Source: Nemertoderma westbladi (taxonomy: Eukaryota; Xenacoelomorpha; Nemertodermatida; Nemertodermatidae). Taken from it: a stretch of DNA of 58,623 bases. The stretch spans positions 1 through 58,623 of the forward strand of contig JAUCBJ010008236.1 in assembly GCA_032718475.1 (NCBI GenBank). The letters run 5' to 3'. Shown here one piece after another: positions 21,686 to 32,746 of the stretch (within the stretch, counting starts at the first letter, position 1; the number at the start of each line of letters is the position of its first letter). The translations under genes and the position numbers were made by a program. Below the pieces are notes generated by a model. It did no database searches. It was not told the origin of the DNA and saw only the letters and a program-made list of their open reading frames with translations.

Positions 21686-24643
21686 TTACCAATCACGGTT
21701 TTTCTGAGTTTTTTTCATGTCTCTAAATTTATCATATATCTGAAGAGGGGTTCTGCCTGGAAGACGCTGGGCCGCTTTACTTAAGTAGATTTCCTTCGTT
21801 TTTCCACCACGGAAAAACAGAACTCCATTAAGGAACGGACGTAATTCATCGATTAGTATATCAACTTCTTCTTTTGACCATAAGATACGTTTGTTATTGG
21901 AAACAGCTTTTCTCACACCTTCGTCTAAATTTCTTCTAATTTTCGGTTTCTTTTTCGTAGCTTTATTAAAGTCCATTTCTTTAAGAGGAGATGGAAGTAT
22001 CGAATAATCATTAGATGAGGTTAATGCCAACAGCTGCGATTGAAAACCGGTATCCATGGGAACGTTAACCAGCGGCTGGGATTGAGAAGTGGTAACCATG
22101 GGGACGTTAACCAGCGGCTGGGATTGAGAAGTGGTAACCATGGGGACGTTAACCAGCGGCTGGGATTGAGAAGTGGTAACCATGGGAACGTTAACCAGCG
22201 GCTGGGATTGAGAAGCAGTAACCATGGGAACGTAAACCAGCGGCTGGGATTGAGAAGTGGTAACCATGGGGACGTTAACCAGCGGCTGGGATTGAGAAGT
22301 GGTAACCATGGGGACGTTAACCAGCGGCTGGGATTGAGAAGTGGTAACCATGGGGACGTTAACCAGCGGCTGGGATTGAGAAGCAGTAACCATGGGAACG
22401 TAAACCAGCGGCTGGGATTGAGAAGTGGTAACCATGGGGACGTTAACCAGCGGCTGGGATTGAGAAGTGGTAACCATGGGGACGTTAACCAGCGGCTGGG
22501 ATTGAGAAGTGGTAACCATGGGGACGTTAACCAGCGGCTGGGATTGAGAAGCGGTAGCCATGGGGACGTTAACCAGCGGCTGGGATTGAGAAGCTGTGAC
22601 GCGAATTACACTCTCGCAAGTATCCAGAATCTTCTCAAAGTCCATCAAGTCACATTCTATATACGTTTGACCATCCACGTCTACTTGTGTATCACACTGA
22701 GGAATCTCAGAAACTATTTCTTTAAGCAAATTGTCTTCAGTCGAATCTACAGAGGCTTGAGATAACAGTACATCATTTTCCTTTGGAATGAGGTGTTCAT
22801 CACTATTTGAAGTAGTTGATGTAATATCACAAAAGTTCTCGATGATTTTGTATGCCTCCACAGCCTCAACCTCAGTATTAGCAGCAGCATAAACGCGGCG
22901 TTGTGTATTCATTGAATGCTTCATGTGATTTGAAATGCGTTGCTGCAAATTAGGATCAGTAACGCTACTTGTATGTTGATTGCAGGTAGAAATACAGTGT
23001 CTATTAGCAGTGGCAGTCATCGTGGATGATGAATTGGGACAGAGGATGTGCCATAACCGTTGGACTTGACGTGAAACATTATCCATTTCTTTTCCGAGAG
23101 TTGTCGTGAACACATTGTCGATAATTATTTTCTCTTTCGAGTATAAACCACGCCCATAGTAGCACCACTTCTTCAGGGCATAATATATCGCCCGACTCAT
23201 AACCAAATCCTGGCCTCCGAAAGTAGCAGAAGTCTTATGATGTGGAATTCTAATAATTGTCTTGTCAAACTCAATGTGCTTCCTCTTTTCAACATGTTGT
23301 ACTGTCATATCAGTAATATTGCAAGGTCTAACACCGTTTGGGAGCATTATCGCCGCCATTAGATACGCTTGCATTTGCCATAGGGCCCATGGTGAGTTAA
23401 CAGGGTAGTCCTCTGTCAGGTTATCTATAGCCGATAGGATAGCGCCGGATTCCTTAGACTTTATGAATTCGTCCACCTCTTTTTTAGACGGCATTGCATC
23501 TGTTGATTCTTTTAAGACCTGGTGCTGGTGCGATTTTAGATCCCGAGACAAACTGTTCTGAAGAGATTCAATTACTGCTTTTGCAGATACCACCATCTCA
23601 TGTGAAACTTTTCCACAAGATTCTGAAAAAATTAGACTGGTCTTTTGTAATGAAAAGTTCATGAATTTCAACAATTTGTGGCAATACACAGCAATGGATG
23701 AAACTTCACGAACCTTTGAACCACTATAAATCTTTTCTTCCTGTAAATCCATAAATGCTGTTTCAATTTTATCTCCATTAAACATTGATTCTATCGAAAA
23801 CCGTTCACTGAGGCGGTTTCGCATTAAATCATAAAAATGTGAAACACATTTAGCATAAAACTCTGCTTCCTTATTCGTTTTCCTGCGAACTATAAGGAAA
23901 TCCTTAAACGTAGAAATTAAAGGAATTTCTTCAACAATGTCATAAACTTTCTTCGAAGATTCTTCAACTAACAAGGATTTGTGTCTTGTCTCAGTATTTA
24001 AATACTTCAATCTAACATCATTGGTAACAAACTTTCCATGGCTGTCTTTTTTCTTGGTAGGAATACCATGGACTACGGTTAAATGATTTGCCAATCGCAC
24101 CGGACATTTAGGGCACAAAGGACACCTGCTAAATCTGTAAGATGATTTCTTCTTACATTGATCTTCATTTGCCATTTTGGCTGCAGTTAGTTCACGACAT
24201 TTTTGTGCAAAGTAATTGACATGCTGCTCCGTTTTCAGAATATTTTTATGAAGAGATCGTCCATGTCTCCATATATTTTGGCATCGTACTTCACAATACC
24301 AGCAATAAAATACCTTTGCAGGCCGTTTCTTATTGACTCCAGCTTCATTAGCAGCAACCAGTAGTTGTGGTACTCTTTCTGTTTCTGTTGTCAAGGGAAG
24401 ATCTGATAAGCTAGTCTTGGGGTCAAGATCCCAGTGAGAACATCCTTGCAAAGGAGTTGGTGGCACTATATTATCATCAAATGAATGGGATAAATTCTGA
24501 TTAGGAGTAGAGGTGCACCGATGAGGAGGGCGATAGTCAGTGTCTGAATCACAGTCAATTTCATTCTCACTACTGTTACTATCGGAACTTGTATCTAAAT
24601 CAATTCTAGACATTAGCTGATTGTAGTCTTTCTTAGGATTCAA
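21686..24643 (-). CDS. Crypton-like tyrosine recombinase with zinc fingers and SANT/Myb-like tail
   Basis: A 985-residue frame. Residues 110-193 hold two CxxC..H..H-type zinc fingers ('FYCWYCEVRC', 'RCPLCPKCPVRLANHLTVVH'). The central ~230-600 region is a tyrosine-recombinase domain: candidate catalytic residues are R439 ('NGVRPCN'), K470 ('PHHKTSA'), R548 ('ATANRHCIST'), H576 and Y585 ('NHMKHSMNTQRRVYAA'). Residues 682-863 are 13 copies of a 14-residue repeat (VTTSQSQPLVNVPM), then one decayed copy. The C-terminus has a SANT/Myb-like segment ('LWSKEEVDILIDELRPFLNG', 'RLPGRTPLQIYDKF'). The expected role is site-specific strand exchange mobilising a circular intermediate, as in Cryptons, which lack TIRs. 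None were seen. Alternatively it is a domesticated or host YR gene. The frame is intact. Confidence 0.7.
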   Translation of the reverse strand: MNPKKDYNQLMSRIDLDTSSDSNSSENEIDCDSDTDYRPPHRCTSTPNQNLSHSFDDNIVPPTPLQGCSHWDLDPKTSLSDLPLTTETERVPQLLVAANEAGVNKKRPAKVFYCWYCEVRCQNIWRHGRSLHKNILKTEQHVNYFAQKCRELTAAKMANEDQCKKKSSYRFSRCPLCPKCPVRLANHLTVVHGIPTKKKDSHGKFVTNDVRLKYLNTETRHKSLLVEESSKKVYDIVEEIPLISTFKDFLIVRRKTNKEAEFYAKCVSHFYDLMRNRLSERFSIESMFNGDKIETAFMDLQEEKIYSGSKVREVSSIAVYCHKLLKFMNFSLQKTSLIFSESCGKVSHEMVVSAKAVIESLQNSLSRDLKSHQHQVLKESTDAMPSKKEVDEFIKSKESGAILSAIDNLTEDYPVNSPWALWQMQAYLMAAIMLPNGVRPCNITDMTVQHVEKRKHIEFDKTIIRIPHHKTSATFGGQDLVMSRAIYYALKKWCYYGRGLYSKEKIIIDNVFTTTLGKEMDNVSRQVQRLWHILCPNSSSTMTATANRHCISTCNQHTSSVTDPNLQQRISNHMKHSMNTQRRVYAAANTEVEAVEAYKIIENFCDITSTTSNSDEHLIPKENDVLLSQASVDSTEDNLLKEIVSEIPQCDTQVDVDGQTYIECDLMDFEKILDTCESVIRVTASQSQPLVNVPMATASQSQPLVNVPMVTTSQSQPLVNVPMVTTSQSQPLVNVPMVTTSQSQPLVYVPMVTASQSQPLVNVPMVTTSQSQPLVNVPMVTTSQSQPLVNVPMVTTSQSQPLVYVPMVTASQSQPLVNVPMVTTSQSQPLVNVPMVTTSQSQPLVNVPMVTTSQSQPLVNVPMDTGFQSQLLALTSSNDYSILPSPLKEMDFNKATKKKPKIRRNLDEGVRKAVSNNKRILWSKEEVDILIDELRPFLNGVLFFRGGKTKEIYLSKAAQRLPGRTPLQIYDKFRDMKKTQKNRDW
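22055..22600. repeat. 42-bp in-frame coding minisatellite
   Basis: Thirteen 42-bp units encode the 14-residue repeat of the recombinase. A four-unit pattern (one 'LVYVPM' unit then an 'ASQSQ' unit and two consensus units) occurs twice in a row, so the array grew partly by four-unit steps. Read from the other strand it is also open, which is only a shadow. Confidence 0.95.
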
Positions 24644-25993
24644 TTCAAAATAAAGTTTATATATTATTAATAATTATAATGTGAGAATTCTTAATAACCC
24701 AGTATGATATTTATCTTCGGGTTCCCTAGAGACATACAGTTACAGATACTGAATATATTTCATGTCCTGTAATCTAGCACTTTATACGATTACGGAGAGA
24801 TATGTAAATAAATAACCTCCGTATTTTACGCCGGACACAATAGATCAGGGTTCCCGCGTATTAAGCTATCCACAAATGCTTGCAAAGGTAGAGTATATCG
24901 CTCCCTAATACCAAGATCATCTTCTATCAACTCCGTCATATCTGCTATCTGAGTTTATTAATATCAAATGAGTTTATGTTTAGGCGAGCGGGCGTCGCTG
25001 CCTACCTCTCTTTGCCCCCGGACAGTGGGATTCTCAGCGCCGATGTACCGTCGTCGCGGTGTTTACGCCAACATGTAGCAACAGCACGACAACGATAACC
25101 GGCACAAGTCACTCCACTGTCCGTCCCAAAGGCTTGGATCCACTTGAGGTTCTTTCTATAGGAGAGTTGGGTTACTTTCACAATACCTATATTATAATAA
25201 AATAATATATTCATAATATAATATATATAATAGATATATTCATATTTCAGTACCGGTAAGTATTCTGTGTCATATGGATGTACAGTATGTAGGCCTATGT
25301 GATTTATTGACACAATACAGCAATATGATATCCAAGTTTGACAAACAGACAACTGACAAACAAAAATTACTTAACGAGGTCCTAATAACGGTACCCACTG
25401 TACTTGACAGATAACAAGAAAATAGGCCTAAATTTCGATAATATAAGACAAGCGAAACAAACAGGGGCGTAAGAACAAATGCTGACGGATTCTGTGAACG
25501 TTACAAATAACATATAGGGGGGGGGGGGGGGTATTCGTGCACGATATTCGTGTCGTGCAGGAAAAACTGGTCTAGAAAAATTAATTTATTGCTTGAAGGG
25601 ATTCCTGTTGGTTAGATTAATTTTAAATTACATAGTTTATGCAATTTAATTTAAATTTAGCCAATAATTATGTTACAAATGATTAAGGCTGCAGTGTGCC
25701 CCCCGGAGTTCAAATGAAAGATTTATAAATTTCGAAAATGGTTAAAGGCGGCAGTGTGCCGCCTTTGAGGGTAGGATAAGTAATAATTATTGTTATCCTC
25801 TTTATATATAACAACAAAATAAACCTTGGTACGATCAAATATACTTTCTTGGAAGTTAAAATCTTTATCTTTATTTTTGGTACACAAAGGGCTACACTTA
25901 TTTTCTTAAAATTTAATAATAGTTTGAGTAGGTTCTCGAGAATTTCGTTGCCATATTCGTAAACATGACGATTGTAATGTTGTGATAGACATA
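24644..25993. other. non-coding DNA upstream of the recombinase gene
   Basis: A GC-richer island at about 24985-25160 opens on the minus strand ('SYRKNLKWIQAFGTDSG') but matches nothing I know. A G15 run lies at 25517-25531, followed by the near-duplicate 'attcgtgcacgatattcgtg'. 'Ggcggcagtgtgccgcc' (25745) is a short palindrome echoed by 'ggctgcagtgtgccccc' at 25687. No gene is supported. Confidence 0.4.
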
Positions 25994-25998
25994 AGAGC

Positions 25999-26916
25999 TT
26001 AGGGCGGTGCGTTTTTTACTTTTTATCGATTTCATTGTTCTACCGGTGCACAAAAGTTGCCAAATGGTAAAAAAATAAGGCAAAAAAAATTCTTTAAATT
26101 TCATCTATATCTTCACGGATCCCAAGAGGGTTGAAATTTTGTGCCATCGCGATGCACCATAATGAAATGTATAACAATATAACACATTGATGAAAGATCA
26201 ATGACTCAAAAAATAACTTCCTGCATGCATCAAATTTCATGAAATGGGTCCAAACTTTGTTAGATACCAAAATTTTAACTTTTGGGTCAAGGGAACTAGT
26301 GCCACAGGCACATGGCCAGAACCTACCATTTGGCGCAATTGATGATTATTCTCAATTTTCGCGATGGCCAAATTTGATTTATCCTACTGCATTCATATTA
26401 TGCTCATTAGAACCGCAATGGCCGATTTAGTGGGGGTAGACACCTTCAAAACAAACGTAGAGCGAATAGTTCTTGAGATATCGCAGAAAATGTGAAGTCC
26501 GGCACAAGTCTACATTACCGCCTTGATGTGATATGTACAAATACACAATAAATGATATTTTGAATTATATCAAGGAATCAAATTCGCTCTATGCTTATTT
26601 TGACGGTGTCTATCCCCACTAAATCGGTCATTGCGGTTCTAATGAGCATAATAATACTAACTAAGTTTGGACCCATTTCATGACATTTGATGCATGCAGG
26701 AAGTTCTTTTTTGAGTCATTGATCTTTCATCAATGTGTTATATTGTTATACATTTCATTATGGTGCATCGCGATGGCACAAAATTTCAACCCTCTTGGGA
26801 TCCGTGAAGATATAGATGAAATTTAAAGAAAGATTGAAATTTATTAACCATTTGGCAACTTTTGTGCACCGGTAGAACAATGAAATCGAAAAAAAGTAAA
26901 AAACGCACCGCCCTAA
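25999..26916. mobile_element. 918-bp foldback element with 5-bp target duplication
   Basis: The termini are TTAGGGCGGTGCG... and ...CGCACCGCCCTAA, flanked by direct repeats AGAGC at 25994-25998 and 26917-26921. The two arms stay complementary for some 300 bp ('cattgttctaccggtgcaca', 'gggtccaaactt'), with the left arm holding ~120 bp more. No coding capacity. The class is not assigned: a 5-bp TSD narrows it, but no known terminus was recognised. Confidence 0.85.
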
Positions 26917-26921
26917 AGAGC

Positions 26922-28065
26922 ATATTGCTTAAAATATATTAAATTTAATATAAATATAATTTGCTATACAAATTTCTGGCTGCTTATATTGCATGCATAT
27001 AGTCCAACAAAATCAAATCAAGTCTCACACAGTCTCATATAGGAATAGGCAATCAAAGTGTAATCTATGTACCCCTTTCGATATCGCTTAATGCACTGAA
27101 TTCTTAATAATAATATACAATTATTTCTTATATTTAATAAACTGTAATTTTATTAGGAAGAACTTTCACCTTTCTGTAATATAGTATACTTCTAAGAATA
27201 CACCTCATTAGTAATAATAATGTTATAAGTTTAATTAGATTGTTTACTCGGGCAAATGGGTGGCTTTTAATATAAATGCTATTTAATTATTTATTTAATA
27301 CTAAATATTATTACCCTTAACAAAGGATGTTACCCAATACATGAAAACTATTTTTTGCTCCAATCATGTCTTGATGAATAAAATATAAAAAAGTAGAAAG
27401 TTTCATGGGTGGTGCTAAAAATTCTGGAACATTTAATACAAAAATCGACACACCGGCACTATTAATGGTATAGTACCCTATTAATTAAAAGTATAGAGAT
27501 AAACATTTACTGATAATTAATAGGTAGAGAACTATAGAGAAACCCACCACACAGCACAAATATCAGTTAAAAATTATAAAATAGAGTTAAGTACAGAAGA
27601 GGCGATGTAGATTAATTAGCTAGTTGCTGCATATGACGTTCCTATCCTGTCTGGCCTTATGGCAGCCCAGCACCATCTTCCAGTTCAAGCCCACTTCTCC
27701 ATTTGATGCGTGACCCACGAACGCAATGGGATGCGCCTCGGATAAGGGCAAACTGGACTCGTGTCCTACTCTTACTGTCTTACTCGGGTAAATTGGTTAG
27801 CGCAAATTTGCGGGATTTCCGGCATCGGGACCGGGATTATCACTCTTGTGATCCCGTCTGCGTAAAACTTAACTATAAATAAACTTCAATAAACACTATA
27901 TTACGTAACTAACGGTCAACAATCAAATTATTCATAAACCACAATATTACTTACAAACTAATAAACTATCTTAATTCAATTTAATACGATGCAGAGAGGT
28001 TCCAACCACGAAGACTATAACAGTCTACAGTACGAAACCAAGACTTCTCCATTTGGCTGAATATA
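26922..28065. other. non-coding DNA with a GC-rich patch
   Basis: Mostly AT-rich. A patch at 27640-27865 is clearly more GC-rich and holds a B-box-like 'ccagttcaagccc', so it may be a SINE or an inserted element, but I could not define ends. No gene seen. Confidence 0.35.
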
Positions 28066-28285
28066 TATACCTTGCCTGTTTTGGCAAGTATATAATTATA
28101 CCTTGCCTGTTTTGGCAAGTATGTAAGTATGCCTTGCCTGTTTTGGCAAGTATATAAATATACCTTGCCTGTTTTGGCAAGTATGTAAATACACCTTGCC
28201 TGTTTTGGCAAGTATATAAATACACCTTGCCTGTTTTTGCTAGTATATATATATACCTTGCCTGTTTTGGCAAGTATGTAAATGT
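28066..28285. repeat. ~31-bp minisatellite with a built-in hairpin
   Basis: Seven units, each containing CTTGCCTGTTTTGGCAAG (a 6-bp stem with a 6-nt loop) separated by 'tatataa' or 'tatgtaa' spacers. The sixth unit is mutated ('tttttgctag'). Minus-strand frames across it are artefacts. Confidence 0.92.
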
Positions 28286-28289
28286 GCCT

Positions 28290-28765
<476 letters not shown>

Positions 28766-29503
28766 GGAGCAGGTTACAGTGGCGGTGTTTTCTAACCAAA
28801 ACAATAAACTATACATGATTTCTCTTGCGGTCAATTTGCGCTGAAGATCACGATATTTACTTGCAGTCAAAGTGCGCCACTATCTGAATAACCCATGCTG
28901 CATCGATTCGCCTTGTCACCTAAGCCATATCTATTTTCATTAATGAGATAATTTATGGGTAAAAATTTTATCAAGAAACTAAGTGCAATAGTGTGTCACA
29001 GATGAGGTTCGCACTCGCCAACCCATCATCAATAAGCATAAACGTGATAGGGGCAAGTATGTGGTGCTGCTTCCCTGCGGATAGTTAGTTAGGTACCATC
29101 TTCATTTCAGTAGGCCTATATCCTAGTTATAGCGCCTGTATCCCCCCGCATTGGAACATACAGTACTGTAGTTTCTTCTGACACCCTACTGTATAGAACT
29201 TACTGTAGCTTCTTAATAATATAGCATAACTTTGAGGCAAAAACTTCCAAATAGAAGACAACCGTCATGTAAATTGAAATTATATACAGTATATTTATTT
29301 TCAAATTAATATAATGATTCATCATCGTTAACATACCCTTTTCTGCGTCCGATTTAAGTCCAATAGATACAGAACCAACGCTCGTAGAATTCGGAATGTC
29401 AGAATTTGCACTATTCGGCTTGGTGATAACGCCGTCATCTGAACTCGCTGTGGTTGTCAAAGTTGAGGCTAATGATTTCCCTAATAAATATATAATTAAT
29501 ACT
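28766..29503. repeat. direct repeat X, left copy, flanking LINE-A
   Basis: About 0.74 kb that recurs in the same orientation at 48968-50761. It begins 'gagcaggttacagtg' and ends 'ccctaataaatatataattaata', exactly where the 3' tail of LINE-A begins; the right copy begins where the LINE-A 5' end stops. Differences are scattered substitutions and small indels. It either is an unusually long target-site duplication or an older duplication into which LINE-A landed at the junction. Confidence 0.8.
29337..29480 (-). CDS. possible phase-symmetric host exon
   Basis: On the minus strand a 144-nt open segment is bounded by TATTTATTAG|GG and AAAAGG|GTATGT, both good splice sites, with phase 1 at both ends. 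It encodes Ser/Thr-rich sequence ('TTTASSDDGVITKPNSANSD'). The duplicate at 50606-50741 keeps both splice sites but has lost its frame. The gene, if any, is not recognisable, and no partner exon was found in the window. Confidence 0.35.
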
Positions 29504-29510
29504 ACTACTA

Positions 29511-30983
29511 CTAGGTAGAGCAAACTCGGACAGTGGAAATGAGATCCTTCCAGGCTTCTCGATTCTCCATAGTTGTCGCAATTTCGTTTCTCCCAAGTTC
29601 AGTATCCCTTTCAAGTTGATCTATATATGTTATGGCAGGTCGTCCACGACTACGCTTTCCATGAGTTGGTTGCCAGAGAAGTAGATCTGGTATGACCTCG
29701 TCTTTACTTCGCCAGCAGTGCCCACTGAATCTTAATCTGCGTTCACGGAGGGTGGTTGATACAGGTGGTATTGTACCATAAAACTCGGCGTTTGTCATGT
29801 GCTGTCTCCAGCTGATGTTTAGGGCTGCCCTTAGTTGTCTTGTGTAGCAACCATCAATTCGTTGTTCAAGTGATTTAGTCAGTGTCCAGGTCTCACCCCC
29901 GTATAAAAATACACTTTCCACTGTGGCTCGAAAGAACTTAGTCTTCAGGTGCCTGGAGAGATCTGATTTCCAGATGGTATCCATTTTTGATAGAGCTACC
30001 CAAGCCTTTGCTTTCCTAACTTCTATGTCCTTTTTGCTACTCTCTATCCATGATCCAAGGTACTGGAAGTCATCGACCTTCCTTAGTTGATTATTATCAA
30101 TGGTTGTCAAGTTTCCATCAACATTAAAGGTCATGAATTCGGTCTTGTTAGCATTGATATGCAATCCAACCTCCTTAGCAGCCCTCTCCACTTTATTTAG
30201 TAGAAGCTGTGCATCTGCTAGCGTATTAGAGAGCAGGGCGATGTCATCCGCAAAGTCAGTGTCTGTGACTGTAGTTGCCGGATATCTACTACTTCTGCGT
30301 TCTTGAAGTGTGAATCCCAGATCTTCACCCTTTGTGGCCGTCCTTATTGTGTAATCCAGCACAATTAGAAATAGTAATGGTGCTAATGTGTCACCTTGTA
30401 GTACGCCAGCCAGGATTGAGAAAAACTCAGTTTCACCATCTGGTGAGAGTACCTGCGCTTCTGTGTCACAATATAGCAATCCAATGCCAGCAACAATTAC
30501 TTCTGGTATTCCATAAGCTCTTAGGATTTCAAGCATTTTACCTCTATGGATGGAGTCGAATGCCTTCTTGAAGTCCACAAAAGTCATGACTGCGGGGAGA
30601 TTCTTTGACTTAATTCCTTCAATCAGTCTCCGTAGTGCAAGTATCTGAGCTATTGTTGATCTACTTGGTCGAAATCCGTTTTGGCTCTTACGCAGTAGTT
30701 TCTCTATGTGAGGCCTAATCCAATATAGAATCATTTTATTGTATATTTTGGCAGCTACCACAAGCAGACAGATCCCACGATAGTTTGTTGGTATGCCGAG
30801 GTCTCCTTTCTTGGGGAGAGGCTTTAGTTGACCTTTAGTCCAAATTGGTGGTGGCTTTTCCCCTTTTAACATCCGGTTGCAAACATTCAATAATGGTCTA
30901 TTTAGCACTCCGGTTTTCCATACCTCCGCTGGGATTTCATCTAATCCACTCGCTTTATTATTGGACATGCTTTTAATGCTTCT
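29511..30983 (-). pseudogene. LINE-A reverse transcriptase and C-terminal part
   Basis: The frame, open from 30968, begins 'MSNNKASGLDEIPAEVWK' and continues with 'NYRGICLLVVAAKIYNKMI', 'NGFRPSRSTIAQILALRR', 'TFVDFKKAFDSIHRGKML', 'VLQGDTLAPLLFLIVLDY' and the catalytic 'DFADDIALL'. It goes on with 'LHINANKTEFMTF', 'FQYLGSWIESS' and a C-terminal 'LRERRLRFSGHCWRS'. These are standard RT blocks of target-primed non-LTR elements; no RNase H domain is visible. The upstream residues of the RT continue across the LINE-B insertion at 31551. The related LINE-B copies are clearly a separate family by sequence. Confidence 0.9.
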
Positions 30984-30991
30984 TTGGAGTT

Positions 30992-31542
30992 AGGCATGGG
31001 CAGCCTTGAATAGGCTTTCCAGGATTTGGAAGTCACCGAGAATTAATCGGAAACTTAAGGTCCGATTATTTAGAGCAGCAGTAGTTCCAGTACTCCTCTA
31101 CGGGAGTCCATGCTGGGCTCTAACTGCTGAGGACACCAAATCTCTGGATGGCACATTCACAAGAATGCTACGCCGGGTTCATTGTGTCAAGTACAATGCA
31201 CACATCTCCAACCAGACACTATATAACATTGGAGGTGTCTCATTGGTTCCCCCAAGCTTGACACTAGAACAAAATCGCCTCCGCTTTGCAGGACATTGCT
31301 TTCGCCGTGAGGACCAGCCAGTGCATAATCTTGTACTTTGGCAGCCTCATGGAGTGAATAAGCATGGTGGACAGCCCATGACTTTCTTGAGACGCATCTT
31401 AAAGGACACTGGCCTTAAAGATGCGGATGATCTAGCAAATGTCATGGGTGATAGGGAGTTGTGGCGGTGCAATTTTGTTGACAAGCCGGCACAGCATTCT
31501 TAAAAATGCAGCTGCAATGCAGCATGCCGATCCTAGTAGTAG
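30992..31542 (+). mobile_element. LINE-B copy 3: 3' end inserted antisense into LINE-A
   Basis: A 551-bp fragment of LINE-B (last ~165 codons plus 3' UTR and 'cctagtagtag' tail) in plus orientation, flanked by direct repeats TTGGAGTT at 30984-30991 and 31543-31550. The encoded tail ('LKVRLFRAAVVPVLLYGSPC', 'LRFAGHCFRREDQPVHNLVL') is nearly identical to copy 1 at 10489-11000. A clean example of a 5'-truncated target-primed insertion, younger than its LINE-A host. Confidence 0.93.
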
Positions 31543-31550
31543 TTGGAGTT

Positions 31551-32740
31551 CGGCAGGTGTAAAGTCCCCTGTTTCTATAGGTAGTGTCTTGTCATATATT
31601 TTCCTTGTAGGGCTGACCTCGATGTTTGGTGGCTGCCCAAGCAAGTTGCTGAAGTGATTTTTCCACTTTCCAACACGTTCTTCAGGACTATCGGCTTTGA
31701 GGCGCCCCTTTGCACAACTTTTCCGACCAGATACCTCATTTACAGTTTGCCAGGTAAGTCTTGATTGTTGCTGTATGTGAGCAGTTGTAATTGCTTCAGT
31801 TTTATCCTGTATGTACTTTTCCTGGCTGATGTTGTAGGCCAATTTATGATCGTCCTTAGCTTTCTCAACCTTGTTAATGTTTTCGGTTGTTGGTTGTTCG
31901 GTTTTAACTTTGTAGGCTATCTTAAGATCTTCTCTCTTACAAGTAACCTCAGAGTTTTGCCATGGCAAATACTGTTTTCGTTTAGGTTTCAGGGGGATAT
32001 GCCTCTTAGCTGATTCCTTGTGGGCTGTTATTATATTCTGGTATGTTGAATCGGTGGATTGGTCTTCATCCATTGACTGAAGTGCTTCAAAGCGGTTTTA
32101 AACTTCTACTGTATAAGCATCCTTTACAGCATTGTCAGTTCTGAGTTTCTCCCAGTCATAGTTGATTTGCTTGCTTGTCCTGGGTTTGCTGGCTCTCAAA
32201 CTGAGTCTGATCTCTGCAGTCACAATTCTGTGGTCCGAACCAATTAGGTTGAACGAGCTGTATGCCTCGCAGTTTATCATGCTATTTCTCCACTTTTTGT
32301 TTATAAGGATGTAATCCAGTTGTGCTTTGGTTCCATTAGGGTATTGAAAGGTCCATAGCTTCCCCTTACTCTTTTCGAATGTGTTGTTTGTTGGTATCAA
32401 TTCACATTCTTCCATTAGGTCTAATAGGAAGTACCCATTTCTGTTAGAACTGGTGTTATAGGTGCAACCCTTGATGTCTTCTGGGCCAATTTGCGCATTC
32501 AGGTCACCAGCAATGACTTTAACATTGTGTTTCGGGATGTCCTTAATAAGTCCAGTCAGTTCTTCATAAAACTTGACTGCTTGGTCTGGCTCTGATGCAT
32601 TGGTTGGAATGTAGCAACATATAACTGTTGTCTTGGGATTCCCATCAAATGTTGCGATCATAACCCTGGAATTTATAGATTCGATGTTGTTTAGGGTCTT
32701 AAGTGCAAATGGGCTTAGCAGAATTCCTACTCCACCAATT
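31551..32740 (-). pseudogene. LINE-A endonuclease C-terminal half and linker
   Basis: Right to left: the second half of an APE-type endonuclease with 'CCYIPTNASEPDQAVKF', 'VIAGDLNAQIG' (GDxN motif), 'QLDYILINKKWRNS' and 'GSDHRIVTAE' (SDH motif), then a charged linker ('KHQ/KRK..'-rich, 'RLTWQTVNEVSGRKS'). An in-frame TAA at 32098-32100 separates two open stretches (32661-32101 and 32097-31551) that otherwise read in the same frame. The endonuclease nicks target DNA to prime reverse transcription. The copy is not functional. Confidence 0.88.
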
Positions 32741-32746
32741 GATGCA
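32741..32746. repeat. Polinton target-site duplication, left
   Basis: GATGCA directly before the terminal AGTAGTAATGG. The same six bases follow the right terminus at 48694-48699. Six-base duplications are the rule for Polintons. Confidence 0.93.

Noticed and set aside
22040-22765. 241-codon plus-strand frame with 'NVNQRLGLRSGNHGD' repeats
   Set aside because: Antisense shadow of the in-frame repeat in the recombinase gene.
25002-25352. 116-codon minus-strand frame in a GC-richer island
   Set aside because: No known domain, no convincing start or splice sites; kept only as a note in the non-coding entry.
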